Source of the DNA: Algibacter miyuki
Lineage (GTDB): Bacteria > Bacteroidota > Bacteroidia > Flavobacteriales > Flavobacteriaceae
Assembly: GCF_042427745.1 (NCBI RefSeq)
Contig: NZ_JBHMFA010000001.1
DNA length: 64,000 nt
Direction: 5' to 3' (one strand)
The position numbers were made by a program, and so were the translations under genes. Shown here piece after piece: positions 35,468 to 44,213 of this stretch. Position 1 is the first letter of the stretch; every line of letters starts with the position of its first letter. A model generated the notes under the pieces. That model did not search any database. It had not been told where the DNA came from and was given only the letters and a program-made list of their open reading frames with translations.

Positions 35468-37315
35468 ATGATTGTAAAAAACAAAAGCCTTTGGCAACTT
35501 GGCTTTGTCATTTCTTTTTTAATACTTTTTTCTACCTGTTCTAGGCAAGATACCGTTCGCCCTAATATAAAAACACGTCTAGCAGCATTAGATTCGTTAA
35601 CGCTAACACAGGCGGAGCAATCTATTTTAGAACTAGACAGCCTATTGCTAAGCGACAATTTAACCACTTTAGAGCACGCCATGTTATTGTTTAACAAAGG
35701 GGAAGCCTTATACCTAAACGATAAATTTCACGAAGCATTTAACGTCCACTTAAAATCGTATGCATTATTTTCTGAATTAAAAGATAAATACAACGAAAGC
35801 CGCTCATTAATCACATTAAGTGGCGCCGCACTGCACATGGGCGATATAGAAACCGCCCAAGTTTATGCCTTGAAAGCATTGCATTTAGCACAATTAATAG
35901 ACGATAAACGCATAGAAGGAAAAGCTTATAATCAACTTTTTAGTTTACATTTTAAATTAAAAGATTACGACAAAGCTTTAACTTATATACAAGCTACAGA
36001 CAGCTTATATTCTAAAACCACAGACACAGCCTCCATTATTGCGATAAAAAGTAATACCGCTAGTGTTTACTTACAGCTTAAGCAATATAATAAAGCGTTA
36101 TCAAGCTACTCAGAAGCGATGTCGTTAAGTCAATCTAAAGGCGACCCAAAAGCATTGGTTAGCATTTTGAATAATATTGGTTACACGTATATAGAAGCCG
36201 GAGAATATAGCATGGCCGAACAATTTTTAAGAGGTGCCATACAGTTAAATAAAAACATAAACGTCATTAACGCGGCACCTTATAAGGGTCTGGGTTCTAT
36301 GTTTTTATTGACCACTAAAAATGATTCGGCTCAGGTTAATTACATAAAAGCCTTAGACATCTATGTGGCTAACAACAACATAAAAGAAGAAATAGAAGTA
36401 CGCGATAAACTTATTGCAATAGCCATTATGGCTGGCGATTACGTAAAAGCACTAAACAATCAAATAGTTAGAGATAGCTTACAATTAAACGTAAGTCGCA
36501 TTGAAAAAACCAGACTTTTAGATTTTGCTAATGTTAATTATGAAGTCAAGCAAAAGGAAACAGAAATTAATCATCAAAAAGAAATCAACTCTAGAAATCA
36601 ATGGCTTTTAATTAGCACAGTACTGTTGGCAGTAATGCTGCTTATAGCAACCGCATTTTATATTTACAACACCAAGTTACGCGCCGCTAACAAAGCCTCT
36701 AAATTAGAGCAAAGCTTGTTGCGTGTGCAAATGAATCCGCATTTTATATTCAACACCTTAGCGGCCATTCAAAATGTAACTTTAGAAGGAAACCCTATAA
36801 AATCGTCTAATTATATTGCGAAATTCTCTAAACTTATTCGTCAGAATTTCGACTATGTTAGAAAAGAATCTATTACACTAGATAAAGAAATCGCCATGAT
36901 TTCCAACTATATAGAAACCCAACAATTACGCTTTAACAACATATTTACCTATACCATCGACATTGAAGATTCCATTGCTGTTTCTGAAATAAAAGTCCCT
37001 CCAATGTTATTACAGCCTTTTGTTGAAAACGCCATAGAATACGGCTTAAAAGAGAAAAAAGAAGGAGGCAATCTACTTTTAAGGATTGAAAAAGAACAGC
37101 AAGGTTTATTGTTTATAATTCAAGACAATGGCATAGGCCGATCAGCAAAAGCTAAACAAGAAAAAATAACCGAAGAGTTACACGCCACATCCATTTTTAT
37201 AGAACGCTTAAAAATGAGAAAAAAGGGTGAAGAGAAAACATTTACTATCGAAGATTTATTTGACGATAACAATAATCCAATTGGCACAAAAGTGTTTTTT
37301 AAATTAAAATTCTAA
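35468..37315 (+). CDS. TPR-containing LytS-type sensor histidine kinase
   Basis: A protein of 615 residues from the ATG at 35468, which begins a normal export signal with a possible lipid-attachment cysteine (LFSTCSRQ). An ATG at 35402 would add 22 residues before that signal. Tetratricopeptide repeats cover about residues 35-350, outside the cytoplasmic membrane. One membrane helix (about 380) and a His_kinase domain follow: phospho-acceptor in QMNPHFIFNTLA, N box PFVENAIEYGLK, G box DNGIGRSAK. It shares TAATG with the next gene, a LytTR regulator. Such TPR kinases are widespread in Flavobacteriia; the signal is unknown. Confidence 0.85.
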   Translation: MIVKNKSLWQLGFVISFLILFSTCSRQDTVRPNIKTRLAALDSLTLTQAEQSILELDSLLLSDNLTTLEHAMLLFNKGEALYLNDKFHEAFNVHLKSYALFSELKDKYNESRSLITLSGAALHMGDIETAQVYALKALHLAQLIDDKRIEGKAYNQLFSLHFKLKDYDKALTYIQATDSLYSKTTDTASIIAIKSNTASVYLQLKQYNKALSSYSEAMSLSQSKGDPKALVSILNNIGYTYIEAGEYSMAEQFLRGAIQLNKNINVINAAPYKGLGSMFLLTTKNDSAQVNYIKALDIYVANNNIKEEIEVRDKLIAIAIMAGDYVKALNNQIVRDSLQLNVSRIEKTRLLDFANVNYEVKQKETEINHQKEINSRNQWLLISTVLLAVMLLIATAFYIYNTKLRAANKASKLEQSLLRVQMNPHFIFNTLAAIQNVTLEGNPIKSSNYIAKFSKLIRQNFDYVRKESITLDKEIAMISNYIETQQLRFNNIFTYTIDIEDSIAVSEIKVPPMLLQPFVENAIEYGLKEKKEGGNLLLRIEKEQQGLLFIIQDNGIGRSAKAKQEKITEELHATSIFIERLKMRKKGEEKTFTIEDLFDDNNNPIGTKVFFKLKF

Positions 37316-38052
37316 TGATAAAAGCCGTTATAATAGAAGATGAGTTTAACGCTCTAAACACCTTAGACAAACTAATTAAATACACTCAAAAAGATATTGA
37401 GGTTATTGCTAAAATAGATAATATTATAGAAGCAACCGCCTTTTTAAAAAGCCAAACTCCAGACTTGGTTTTTATGGATATTGAGCTTATTGGTGGTAAT
37501 GCGTTTCAAATTTTAGAAGCTTTAGATAGTATTGCTTTCAAAATAATTTTCACAACAGCTTATGATGAATTTGCTATAAAAGCCATTAAATTCGACACTA
37601 TTGATTACTTGTTAAAACCTATAGATTCTGAGGAATTATCAGAATGTATAGACCGTTTTAGAGTCGCCTTTAAAAAAGAACAAGTCTATAAAAGTGCCAT
37701 CGATAAGGTTTCAGAAATTAACGAAAAAGAAAACCAAAAAACATTATTAATTAAAACGGCAGACGCACAATATTTTCTTCAAATAAAAGATATTATCCGT
37801 TGCCAGTCCGATGGTAGTTACACCATTTTCCATACAGTCGATAAAAAAATAATGAGTGCGCGCAATCTAAAATACTACGAAAACATTTTAAGCGAACACA
37901 CTTTTGTTAGAGTACACCAATCGCATTTAGTTAACATTAAATACATAAAAACGATTAGCGCGAATAACACAGTATCCCTAACAAACGATGAAAAAATACC
38001 AGTGGCAACTCGAAAAAAATCGTACCTAAAACAACTTTTAGACACTTTATAA
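37315..38052 (+). CDS. LytTR-family response regulator
   Basis: A 245-residue regulator with a receiver domain (acidic EDE at 8-10, phospho-acceptor D55 in VFMDIEL, TAYDEFAIKAI and LLKPID) and a C-terminal LytTR DNA-binding domain (about 145-245, with RCQSDGSYTIFH and FVRVHQSHLVNIKYI). Its ATG overlaps the kinase stop by one base, so the two form a tight pair. The nearest downstream target could be the five-gene cluster beginning at 38159, but no binding site can be named. Confidence 0.92.
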   Translation: MIKAVIIEDEFNALNTLDKLIKYTQKDIEVIAKIDNIIEATAFLKSQTPDLVFMDIELIGGNAFQILEALDSIAFKIIFTTAYDEFAIKAIKFDTIDYLLKPIDSEELSECIDRFRVAFKKEQVYKSAIDKVSEINEKENQKTLLIKTADAQYFLQIKDIIRCQSDGSYTIFHTVDKKIMSARNLKYYENILSEHTFVRVHQSHLVNIKYIKTISANNTVSLTNDEKIPVATRKKSYLKQLLDTL

Positions 38053-38115
38053 GCGCAAATACAAAACGAAAAGTGGCACATGTGAAACGGTTTTAAAATC
38101 ATCCTATCCAAGTCT

Positions 38116-38123
38116 TAGTTTTG
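38116..38123 (+). promoter_or_regulatory. -7 promoter element of the five-gene cluster
   Basis: TAGTTTTG fits TAnnTTTG, with TTTT at 38091-38094 near the -33 position, 35 bases before the first ATG of the cluster. It gives the cluster a promoter separate from the LytTR pair. Confidence 0.5.
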
Positions 38124-38158
38124 AGGTAAATAAACAAATAACCTTAAAATTTAAAATC

Positions 38159-38569
38159 ATGGGATTAAAAGAAAACCGATTTACTAAAACTTTTCAAGAG
38201 GAACAATTTCCACAATTAAAAGCTCAAATAATTGAAGCGGCAGGTTTCGATGTACCTTTAAATATTGAGTGGACAAACTTATTCGAAGATCGTTTTTTAC
38301 ACCTTTACAACGACTCTTACCCAAAAATTTATTTCTTACCATTTATTGAAGCTTTCACATCTATTACAGCAGACGATATGGGCAAAGAAGCGCTTGCTGA
38401 AAGTTTAAAAGAAATACACATAACAAATACTCAAGATCACCACAATCCTAGCAATGCCTTTAGTTTTTCTAACGGAATTTTAACTCTAGATCATAGCCCG
38501 ATTCTTAACGCGGAAGATGTTGATAGACGCACCAAAGTGCTCGTTGATTTATTAGAAAACAATTTATAA
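38159..38569 (+). CDS. Uncharacterised protein, paralogue of the N-terminal domain of the 40301 gene
   Basis: A 136-residue soluble protein of unknown function. It aligns along its whole length with the first 136 residues of the DUF6882 protein three genes downstream: both begin MGLKE, share VPLNI, EDRF, PKIYFLP, IEAF, the HSP motif and NA..V..RT near the end. It has no signal peptide or membrane segment. The invariant EDRF.H.YND..PKIYFLP block suggests one compact domain. It is first in a five-gene plus-strand cluster. Confidence 0.7.
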   Translation: MGLKENRFTKTFQEEQFPQLKAQIIEAAGFDVPLNIEWTNLFEDRFLHLYNDSYPKIYFLPFIEAFTSITADDMGKEALAESLKEIHITNTQDHHNPSNAFSFSNGILTLDHSPILNAEDVDRRTKVLVDLLENNL

Positions 38570-38612
38570 GTAAGCGTTTTAATCTGTTGTTTAATTGGTA
38601 ATAGTTATTGAT

Positions 38613-39584
38613 ATGTATAGATCTATTTTTTATATTTTTTTAATCGGATTGTTTTTATCGCTTGTTAGTTGCGGTGTTTCTGGAATGGAAGCAAAAAGGG
38701 GGCTCATAGCTTATTTAAAAATGCATCATAAAGATAAGTATGAGGTGCTTACTTTTAAAAGAGACTTTAATACCGCTAGTATGAATCCTGATTTATTTTG
38801 GGTAGAATTAAAACTTATTGAAAACCCCGACATCATTATAAATTTTGACTGGAATGCAAAAAATAATGCGCTATACATATCGTCTCATAACAGACAAGAC
38901 TTAAGCATTGAATCGTTAACACGGTACCAACAACAAGAAATTGTATTAAGAAAAGAAATTCATGAAACCTTAGACAACGATGTTTTGGATATGGAAGTCA
39001 ATGTGTTTAACCACACCATTAGCATCACTTTAGAGAAAGAGCCAACGCAAAAAGATTTTGAAACTTTTTCCAGAAAAATTGATTACGTTTTACAAGATTA
39101 CCCAGACACTTGGACTCAAGAAGCTCATGTCGATTTTAAATTGAAAGACGAAAAGAAAGGTTTTTACGAACTTATAGTAAAGCCTAACACCTATAACGAC
39201 AGCAAGCTTACGTTTAGATATTACCCAAACGCTATTGTTGCAAATAATTCGGGATCTAAAAAAGCAGAACATATTGACCATGTGATACAACAGGAATTCT
39301 CGAAACCCGAATCTCCTATTTATTTAAAGCACATTTGGGTAAATCAATCTAAATTAAACAGCTTTTATATTGCTTTTGAAAATCATGAACCTTTAAAAAG
39401 ACCCGAAAAAAACAAACATTTAACGGAAGCTGTGGGCGTGTATATGGTAGAAATGAACTACCCCAACCTAGACATGAAAACTTTAACCTATTATGACTAC
39501 AAAACCACACCTAGAGACGGCATCTTTCTTTATCTCATAGATCAGTTACCAGAAGATTACCAATACCTCATAGAGCACCCTTAA
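38613..39584 (+). CDS. Uncharacterised lipoprotein of the five-gene cluster
   Basis: A protein of 323 residues from the ATG at 38613; an upstream TTG is less likely. The signal peptide ends in the lipobox SLVSCG (cysteine near 20). The body is mixed alpha/beta with no recognised domain. A middle section (LEKEPTQKDFETFSRKIDYVL) and a C-terminal section (MVEMNYPNLDMKTLTYYDY) look like repeated units. It is the only clearly exported member of the cluster, 43 bases after the first gene and 14 before the next. Confidence 0.65.
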   Translation: MYRSIFYIFLIGLFLSLVSCGVSGMEAKRGLIAYLKMHHKDKYEVLTFKRDFNTASMNPDLFWVELKLIENPDIIINFDWNAKNNALYISSHNRQDLSIESLTRYQQQEIVLRKEIHETLDNDVLDMEVNVFNHTISITLEKEPTQKDFETFSRKIDYVLQDYPDTWTQEAHVDFKLKDEKKGFYELIVKPNTYNDSKLTFRYYPNAIVANNSGSKKAEHIDHVIQQEFSKPESPIYLKHIWVNQSKLNSFYIAFENHEPLKRPEKNKHLTEAVGVYMVEMNYPNLDMKTLTYYDYKTTPRDGIFLYLIDQLPEDYQYLIEHP

Positions 39585-39598
39585 CACCCGCTTACATC

Positions 39599-40255
39599 AT
39601 GGAAAAAACATCATATTATAAAGCGTTTGTAGCCCAAACGCCAGAGGATATCCTACAATCTATTTTAAAAAAAGAAGAACCTATTTTAATAGCTATTTCT
39701 TTAACCAACGGCAGTTACATGGAAGGTACTCTCCTAGATATTTCAGCAGAAAACAAGCATCACAAATCGGTTTGTATGCTTTCAGAAAACGAGAACGTAT
39801 CATTTTTCAATATACACGACATTACACTTGTAACGGTAAAACAACCTAAAAAAATGGTTGTAGAATTATCTAAAGGCGCTATCAGTAGGCCTTTATCATC
39901 TGCCAATCAAGAACTGACGGCTTTACAACTAAAACGCTGGATAAACAATGAAAAATTGCTATTAGGCAGTCATATAAACGATTTCAAAATAGACACACTC
40001 GATTTAAAAGTATTGAATAATAGATTGAATATTCAAGACGTGTTTGCTGCATTACAAACCGCTAAAAATAACATCATTATAGATGCCTTGGGTCAGGAAG
40101 CTTATCAAACCATTGACACCATTGTCTTGGAACAAGCCGAAACACTTCAACTTAAAATTCAATCTAAAACATTAACCATATCTCTAGCTATAGATAAGGC
40201 GCTGCCTGAAAATCTAGCGCACACTTTAGAAGAAAAACTTCTTCAAATATTATAA
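39599..40255 (+). CDS. Uncharacterised cytosolic protein of the five-gene cluster
   Basis: A 218-residue protein with no export signal. Residues 28-80 form a run of short strands (ILIAISLTNGSYMEGTLLDI, then KSVCMLSENENVSFFNIHDITLV) resembling a small barrel such as an Sm- or SH3-like fold; this is a weak structural guess. The C-terminal half is helical with repeated leucines. No family is recognised. It is followed 45 bases later by the DUF6882 protein gene. Confidence 0.6.
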   Translation: MEKTSYYKAFVAQTPEDILQSILKKEEPILIAISLTNGSYMEGTLLDISAENKHHKSVCMLSENENVSFFNIHDITLVTVKQPKKMVVELSKGAISRPLSSANQELTALQLKRWINNEKLLLGSHINDFKIDTLDLKVLNNRLNIQDVFAALQTAKNNIIIDALGQEAYQTIDTIVLEQAETLQLKIQSKTLTISLAIDKALPENLAHTLEEKLLQIL

Positions 40256-40300
40256 AAAATTCACTCAAAAAAATAAATACAATCTTAAAAAAACAATATT

Positions 40301-41473
40301 ATGGGACTTAAAGAAAAAAGAATTATCCAAGCCTTTCAAAACGACCTATTTCCAGCATTAGAAACTGAAATTAACACCGCTGCAGGTTACACTGTACCTT
40401 TAAATATTTCATGGAATACCCTTATGGAAGATCGCTTTTCTCACATTTACAACGATACGTTTCCAAAAATATATTTTCTGCCATTAATAGAAGCTTTTAA
40501 AGCTATTTGTGTAGATTCTATGGGTGTTGAACTTTTACAAACCGGATTAAAAGAAGTGGTTATTGTAAACGAAAAAAACGAGCATAATATAGAACGTGCC
40601 ATTACTTTTGAATCTGGTGTACTAAAAATAAACCACAGCCCAGTTATTAATGCCGATAAGGTTGAAGATAGAACTGCACGTATCATTTCTTTATTAGAAG
40701 ACAAATTAGAAGAATTTGCTGAAGGCACTCCTGAAACAACAAGTACAGAAACTTCTGCTCCTACAACCGAAAAGAAACAAGAAGCAACAGAAACTCCCAA
40801 CAAAATGACAATACAAGAATTGTATAATCAATCGCTTGTGCTTTCTCTAGAAAAGCAAGAGATTTTTAGCGAAATGGTAGAAGGTTTAGGCTGGAGTTGT
40901 GATATGCTAGAAGGTAAATTAACTTATGGTGACGATCAAGTTTTTGACATTCAAGTGTTAGGAACTTACGCGGAAAATGAAAAAAGCTGGTTATGGGCAT
41001 GGGCAAATACCCAAAGTGGCATTCCTGAAAAATTTACACAAACCGCTTTAGCCATGAAAGCTATTGGTGAAGCTTACCAAATAAACGATTTAACAAACCC
41101 TAAAACAGAATTAAACTCCGATCCTGGCGCTTATTTTTCAACCATAGCATCTTCTATGCTAAAAGAGAGTTGCTACGTACCATTAACTTTTAAAGGCTTA
41201 ACCGTTTATGTTACCGTTACTTCTCAAGAAGCAGACAGCAAAGCCCGAACTATTCCGGCTTTAATTTGCTCTCACTTTACCCAAGCTGCTGCAAATTATA
41301 AATTTCCACATAAATACAGCTTATACTTTTACTTAAAAGCAAAAGGTTACCAAGTAGAACTTCCTGGCAACAATATTATCGCTAAAAAGGATGACGATCA
41401 AATTCTAGGCATTTTCGATTTAAAAGGAAGACTTATGAAAATTTCTAATTCAAAACTAACAGTTCAAGCTTAA
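40301..41473 (+). CDS. Two-domain protein: cluster-specific domain fused to DUF6882
   Basis: A 390-residue cytosolic protein. Residues 1-136 are the same domain as the 38159 gene product. A low-complexity Thr/Glu linker (about 142-168) leads to a C-terminal domain of about 215 residues with WLWAWANTQSGIPEKF and the second half SLYFYLKAKGYQVELPG, the pattern of DUF6882. The function of either domain is unknown. The duplicated N-terminal domain suggests that the two proteins form a shared or competing complex. Seven bases separate it from the M48 gene. Confidence 0.7.
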   Translation: MGLKEKRIIQAFQNDLFPALETEINTAAGYTVPLNISWNTLMEDRFSHIYNDTFPKIYFLPLIEAFKAICVDSMGVELLQTGLKEVVIVNEKNEHNIERAITFESGVLKINHSPVINADKVEDRTARIISLLEDKLEEFAEGTPETTSTETSAPTTEKKQEATETPNKMTIQELYNQSLVLSLEKQEIFSEMVEGLGWSCDMLEGKLTYGDDQVFDIQVLGTYAENEKSWLWAWANTQSGIPEKFTQTALAMKAIGEAYQINDLTNPKTELNSDPGAYFSTIASSMLKESCYVPLTFKGLTVYVTVTSQEADSKARTIPALICSHFTQAAANYKFPHKYSLYFYLKAKGYQVELPGNNIIAKKDDDQILGIFDLKGRLMKISNSKLTVQA

Positions 41474-41480
41474 AAATATT

Positions 41481-42974
41481 ATGGCATATACATCAGAAAC
41501 TATTTCAGACTTAGAAAAAGAACATCAAGCAGCTTTAAACACAGCTCAAGAAAAAATGATGGCAGATTTAAATGAAGCACAAACTTCAGGAAACCACATC
41601 AAAATACAAGTAGCAAGTATTGATTTTCAAAATATAACTACAGAGTTAGCTATAGATTACACCAAACGTATTGAAGAAATTAACGCTTTAAATCATAAAG
41701 CTGTAGCCGATAATGAACCCCAAATCTACACTAACAATCGTGCAAATATCGATTTAAACCTTTTGGTTTATGATGGTGATAGAGACTTTGTTATTGAATT
41801 TCAAAAAGACGAATTAATACAAGACACCTTAAAGCGTGTAAACGAAAACAGCGGTAAGTTTAAGTCTAGAAAACACTTGTTAAAATCAAGCTTAAGACTT
41901 ACAAAAACCCTAGCACCAATGCTTCATGAAATAGGGGAGCATTGCAAAAACACACTAAAATTAAAAGCTGATATTGAGTTTTTTGTATACCAAAGTGACA
42001 TCTTTAACGCATCGTGCTATCCGCCAGACGACAATAAATTATACATTATTTTATCTTCAGGAATTTTAGAACGTTTTTCTAAGGAAGAATTAATTTTTGT
42101 TGTTGGTCATGAAATCGGACATGTACTTTTCGAACATTTTGATTATCCAGTTCGTCAAATTTTAGATGAAGGAGAGAACCATCTTGCACCTATACACGCC
42201 ATGAAATTATATGCATGGAATAGAAATGCTGAAATAAGCGCAGATAGAGCCGGCTTATTATGCTGTCAAGATTTTGAAGCTGTAGGCCGTACATTCTTCA
42301 AACTGTCTTCGGGAGTTACTACAGATTCTTTAGATTTTCAACTTAATGCTTACATCGAACAATTTGTAGATTTAGAAGAAGTTTTAAACGATGCCAACCA
42401 CGATCCTTCCGATTGGTATAGCAGTCATCCATTTAGCCCGCTAAGAATTAAAGCTTTAGAACTTTTTAATAAAAGTGAGACCTATGCTGAATTTAACACA
42501 AATATTACCGGTGAAATTACGGAAGAAGCTATGGAGGTTGAAATTAAGCGCATTATGTCGTTAATGGAACCAGAAAACCTAGATGATGAAAGTGAACATT
42601 CTGAAAAAATTCAACGATTAATGTTCTTAGGTGGATACCTTATTTCGAATGCAGATGGCGTTGTTGACGATTCTGAAATACAAGCATTAAGTAGTATTGT
42701 TGCTCCTAAAATTTTCGCCAATTGTATGATGACTATCAAAGGTCTTACAGAAAATGAAATGATAGACGAAGTACAGCAACTAACCAAAGATTTGGATATT
42801 GTATTATCGGTGATGCAAAAACTAAATATCCTTAGAGATTTATCTATTATATCCTATGCCGATGGTGAAATAGATGATAGCGAAATTAACGTTTTACACA
42901 ATTTGGCAAGGCTATTATATATTAACACCGATTTTATAGATCGTGTTATTAGCGATGCTCAAGGTGTGAATTAA
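41481..42974 (+). CDS. Cytosolic M48-family metallopeptidase with C-terminal TerB-like repeats
   Basis: A 497-residue protein without signal or membrane helices, unlike HtpX. The zinc motif HEIGH is at 210-214 and a glutamate in NAEISADRAG (E251) supplies the third ligand and downstream aspartate, as in M48 peptidases. The C-terminal 110 residues contain two similar units, ISNADGVVDDSEI and ISYADGEIDDSEI, matching the acidic DGxxDxxE signature of TerB-like domains, which are linked to tellurite and stress responses. It is last in the cluster, followed by a terminator, and could be its effector protease. Confidence 0.82.
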   Translation: MAYTSETISDLEKEHQAALNTAQEKMMADLNEAQTSGNHIKIQVASIDFQNITTELAIDYTKRIEEINALNHKAVADNEPQIYTNNRANIDLNLLVYDGDRDFVIEFQKDELIQDTLKRVNENSGKFKSRKHLLKSSLRLTKTLAPMLHEIGEHCKNTLKLKADIEFFVYQSDIFNASCYPPDDNKLYIILSSGILERFSKEELIFVVGHEIGHVLFEHFDYPVRQILDEGENHLAPIHAMKLYAWNRNAEISADRAGLLCCQDFEAVGRTFFKLSSGVTTDSLDFQLNAYIEQFVDLEEVLNDANHDPSDWYSSHPFSPLRIKALELFNKSETYAEFNTNITGEITEEAMEVEIKRIMSLMEPENLDDESEHSEKIQRLMFLGGYLISNADGVVDDSEIQALSSIVAPKIFANCMMTIKGLTENEMIDEVQQLTKDLDIVLSVMQKLNILRDLSIISYADGEIDDSEINVLHNLARLLYINTDFIDRVISDAQGVN

Positions 42975-42998
42975 TATACTTTTTCAATAAAAAAATTT

Positions 42999-43036
42999 AA
43001 AGCTCAGGGTGGATTCAATCTTGAGCTTTTCTTTTT
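42999..43036 (+). terminator. Terminator of the five-gene cluster
   Basis: AAAGCTCA pairs with TTGAGCTTT around a loop and is followed by TTCTTTTTT. It lies just after the M48 stop and also before the convergent aat gene. Confidence 0.75.
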
Positions 43037-43047
43037 TAATTTAATCA

Positions 43048-43671
43048 TTACAGATAACTTAAAAACACCTCTCGATCAACCTCTTCGGCACCCAAACTTT
43101 CTAAATGATTGGTATACACCTGGCAATCAATTAATCTATAATTTGTATTCTGAATAAACGTAATAAATCCCACTTTACTCGCGTTACTTTCTTTAGTAAA
43201 CATACTTTCTCCACAAAACACGCCGTTATTTAAATCTACGCCGTAAAGTCCGGCAACTAAAACATCATTTCGCCACACCTCTACAGATTTTGCATAACCT
43301 AATTCATGTAATTTTACATAAGCATCTATCATCCCTTCCGTAATCCAAGTTCCGGCTTGTCCTTGACGTTTCATTTTTGAGCACTCGGTAATAACGCTTC
43401 TAAAATCTTTGTTTATGGTGACTTCAAAATCAGTATTCCTTAAAACTTGACGCATACTTTTTGAAACTTTCAATTGCTTCGGAAATAAAACAAATCGTGG
43501 ATCGGGAGACCACCATACAATAGGTTCATCATCATCAAACCAAGGAAAAATACCGGATTGATATGCGAGCAACAAGCGTTCGGTCTCCAAACCACCTCCA
43601 ATGGCCAATACACCTTCGGGGGATGCTTCCGAGACATCGGGAAATACGATTTCGTTTGTTAAATATTGCAT
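43048..43671 (-). CDS. aat: Leucyl/phenylalanyl-tRNA-protein transferase
   Basis: A 207-residue enzyme that adds Leu or Phe from aminoacyl-tRNA to proteins with N-terminal Arg or Lys, marking them for ClpS/ClpAP. Family motifs are FPDVSEASPEGVLAIGGGLE, LLLAYQSGIFPWFDDDEPIVWWSPDPRF in its first third, GVFCGESMF and a C-terminal LESLGAEEV. The length is normal. It is a single gene in the window. Confidence 0.95.
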   Translation of the reverse strand: MQYLTNEIVFPDVSEASPEGVLAIGGGLETERLLLAYQSGIFPWFDDDEPIVWWSPDPRFVLFPKQLKVSKSMRQVLRNTDFEVTINKDFRSVITECSKMKRQGQAGTWITEGMIDAYVKLHELGYAKSVEVWRNDVLVAGLYGVDLNNGVFCGESMFTKESNASKVGFITFIQNTNYRLIDCQVYTNHLESLGAEEVDREVFLSYL

Positions 43672-43707
43672 CTATTAAACCTTCATTTTAAATTGATATT
43701 TCATAAA

Positions 43708-43746
43708 TAAAAAAACCTCAACATTTATTAAAATATTGAGGTTAAA
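43708..43746 (-). terminator. Terminator of the DUF3127 gene
   Basis: AACCTCAACATTT and AAATATTGAGGTT pair with a short loop; on the minus strand TTTTTT follows. Confidence 0.75.
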
Positions 43747-43788
43747 TTTAAAAAGAATTCCACCAAGTGGTTTTCTATTTCTTATTTA

Positions 43789-44166
43789 TTAGAAAGGTAA
43801 ATCGTCGTGATCTTCTTCTTTTAAATCTCCTGCAGGCTCAAAAGCATCTGCTGGTGGCACAGCTGGCATGCCTGCTCCAGAACCTTCTGCTTGTACTGCT
43901 TCAATTCTCCAACCTTGAATAGAGTTGAAATATTTAGTTTCTCCTTGTGGATTAACCCATTCTCTACCACGTAAGTTAATGCTAATTTTTACTTGTTGAC
44001 CTACTTTATAACTATTTAATAAATCTGTTTTATCTTGTACAAATTCTACCATAATATGTTGTGGATACTGCTCCTCTGTTGTCACAACAATTTCTCTTTT
44101 TCTAAACCCATTACCACCAAAAGTTTGAGTTTCTCCAATCATTTTTACTTTTCCTTGAACTTCCAT
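43789..44166 (-). CDS. DUF3127 OB-fold-like protein
   Basis: A 125-residue protein with a five-strand core (MEVQGKVKMIGETQTF, KREIVVTTEEQYPQHIMVEF, VGQQVKISINLRGREW, FNSIQGWRIEAV) and an acidic tail ending DLKEEDHDDLPF. The acidic tail and strand pattern resemble single-stranded-DNA-binding proteins, and such proteins have been annotated as SSB-like, but DUF3127 is a separate family of unknown function. It lies alone, with its own terminator. Confidence 0.75.
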   Translation of the reverse strand: MEVQGKVKMIGETQTFGGNGFRKREIVVTTEEQYPQHIMVEFVQDKTDLLNSYKVGQQVKISINLRGREWVNPQGETKYFNSIQGWRIEAVQAEGSGAGMPAVPPADAFEPAGDLKEEDHDDLPF

Positions 44167-44213
44167 TATCTATATATTTATTTGTATTCGTAACTTCAAA
44201 ATGCCTTATTTTA

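Noticed and set aside
43789..44166. Single-stranded-DNA-binding protein (SSB)
   Set aside because: The acidic DDLPF tail resembles SSB, but the core pattern is that of DUF3127, so I did not name it SSB.
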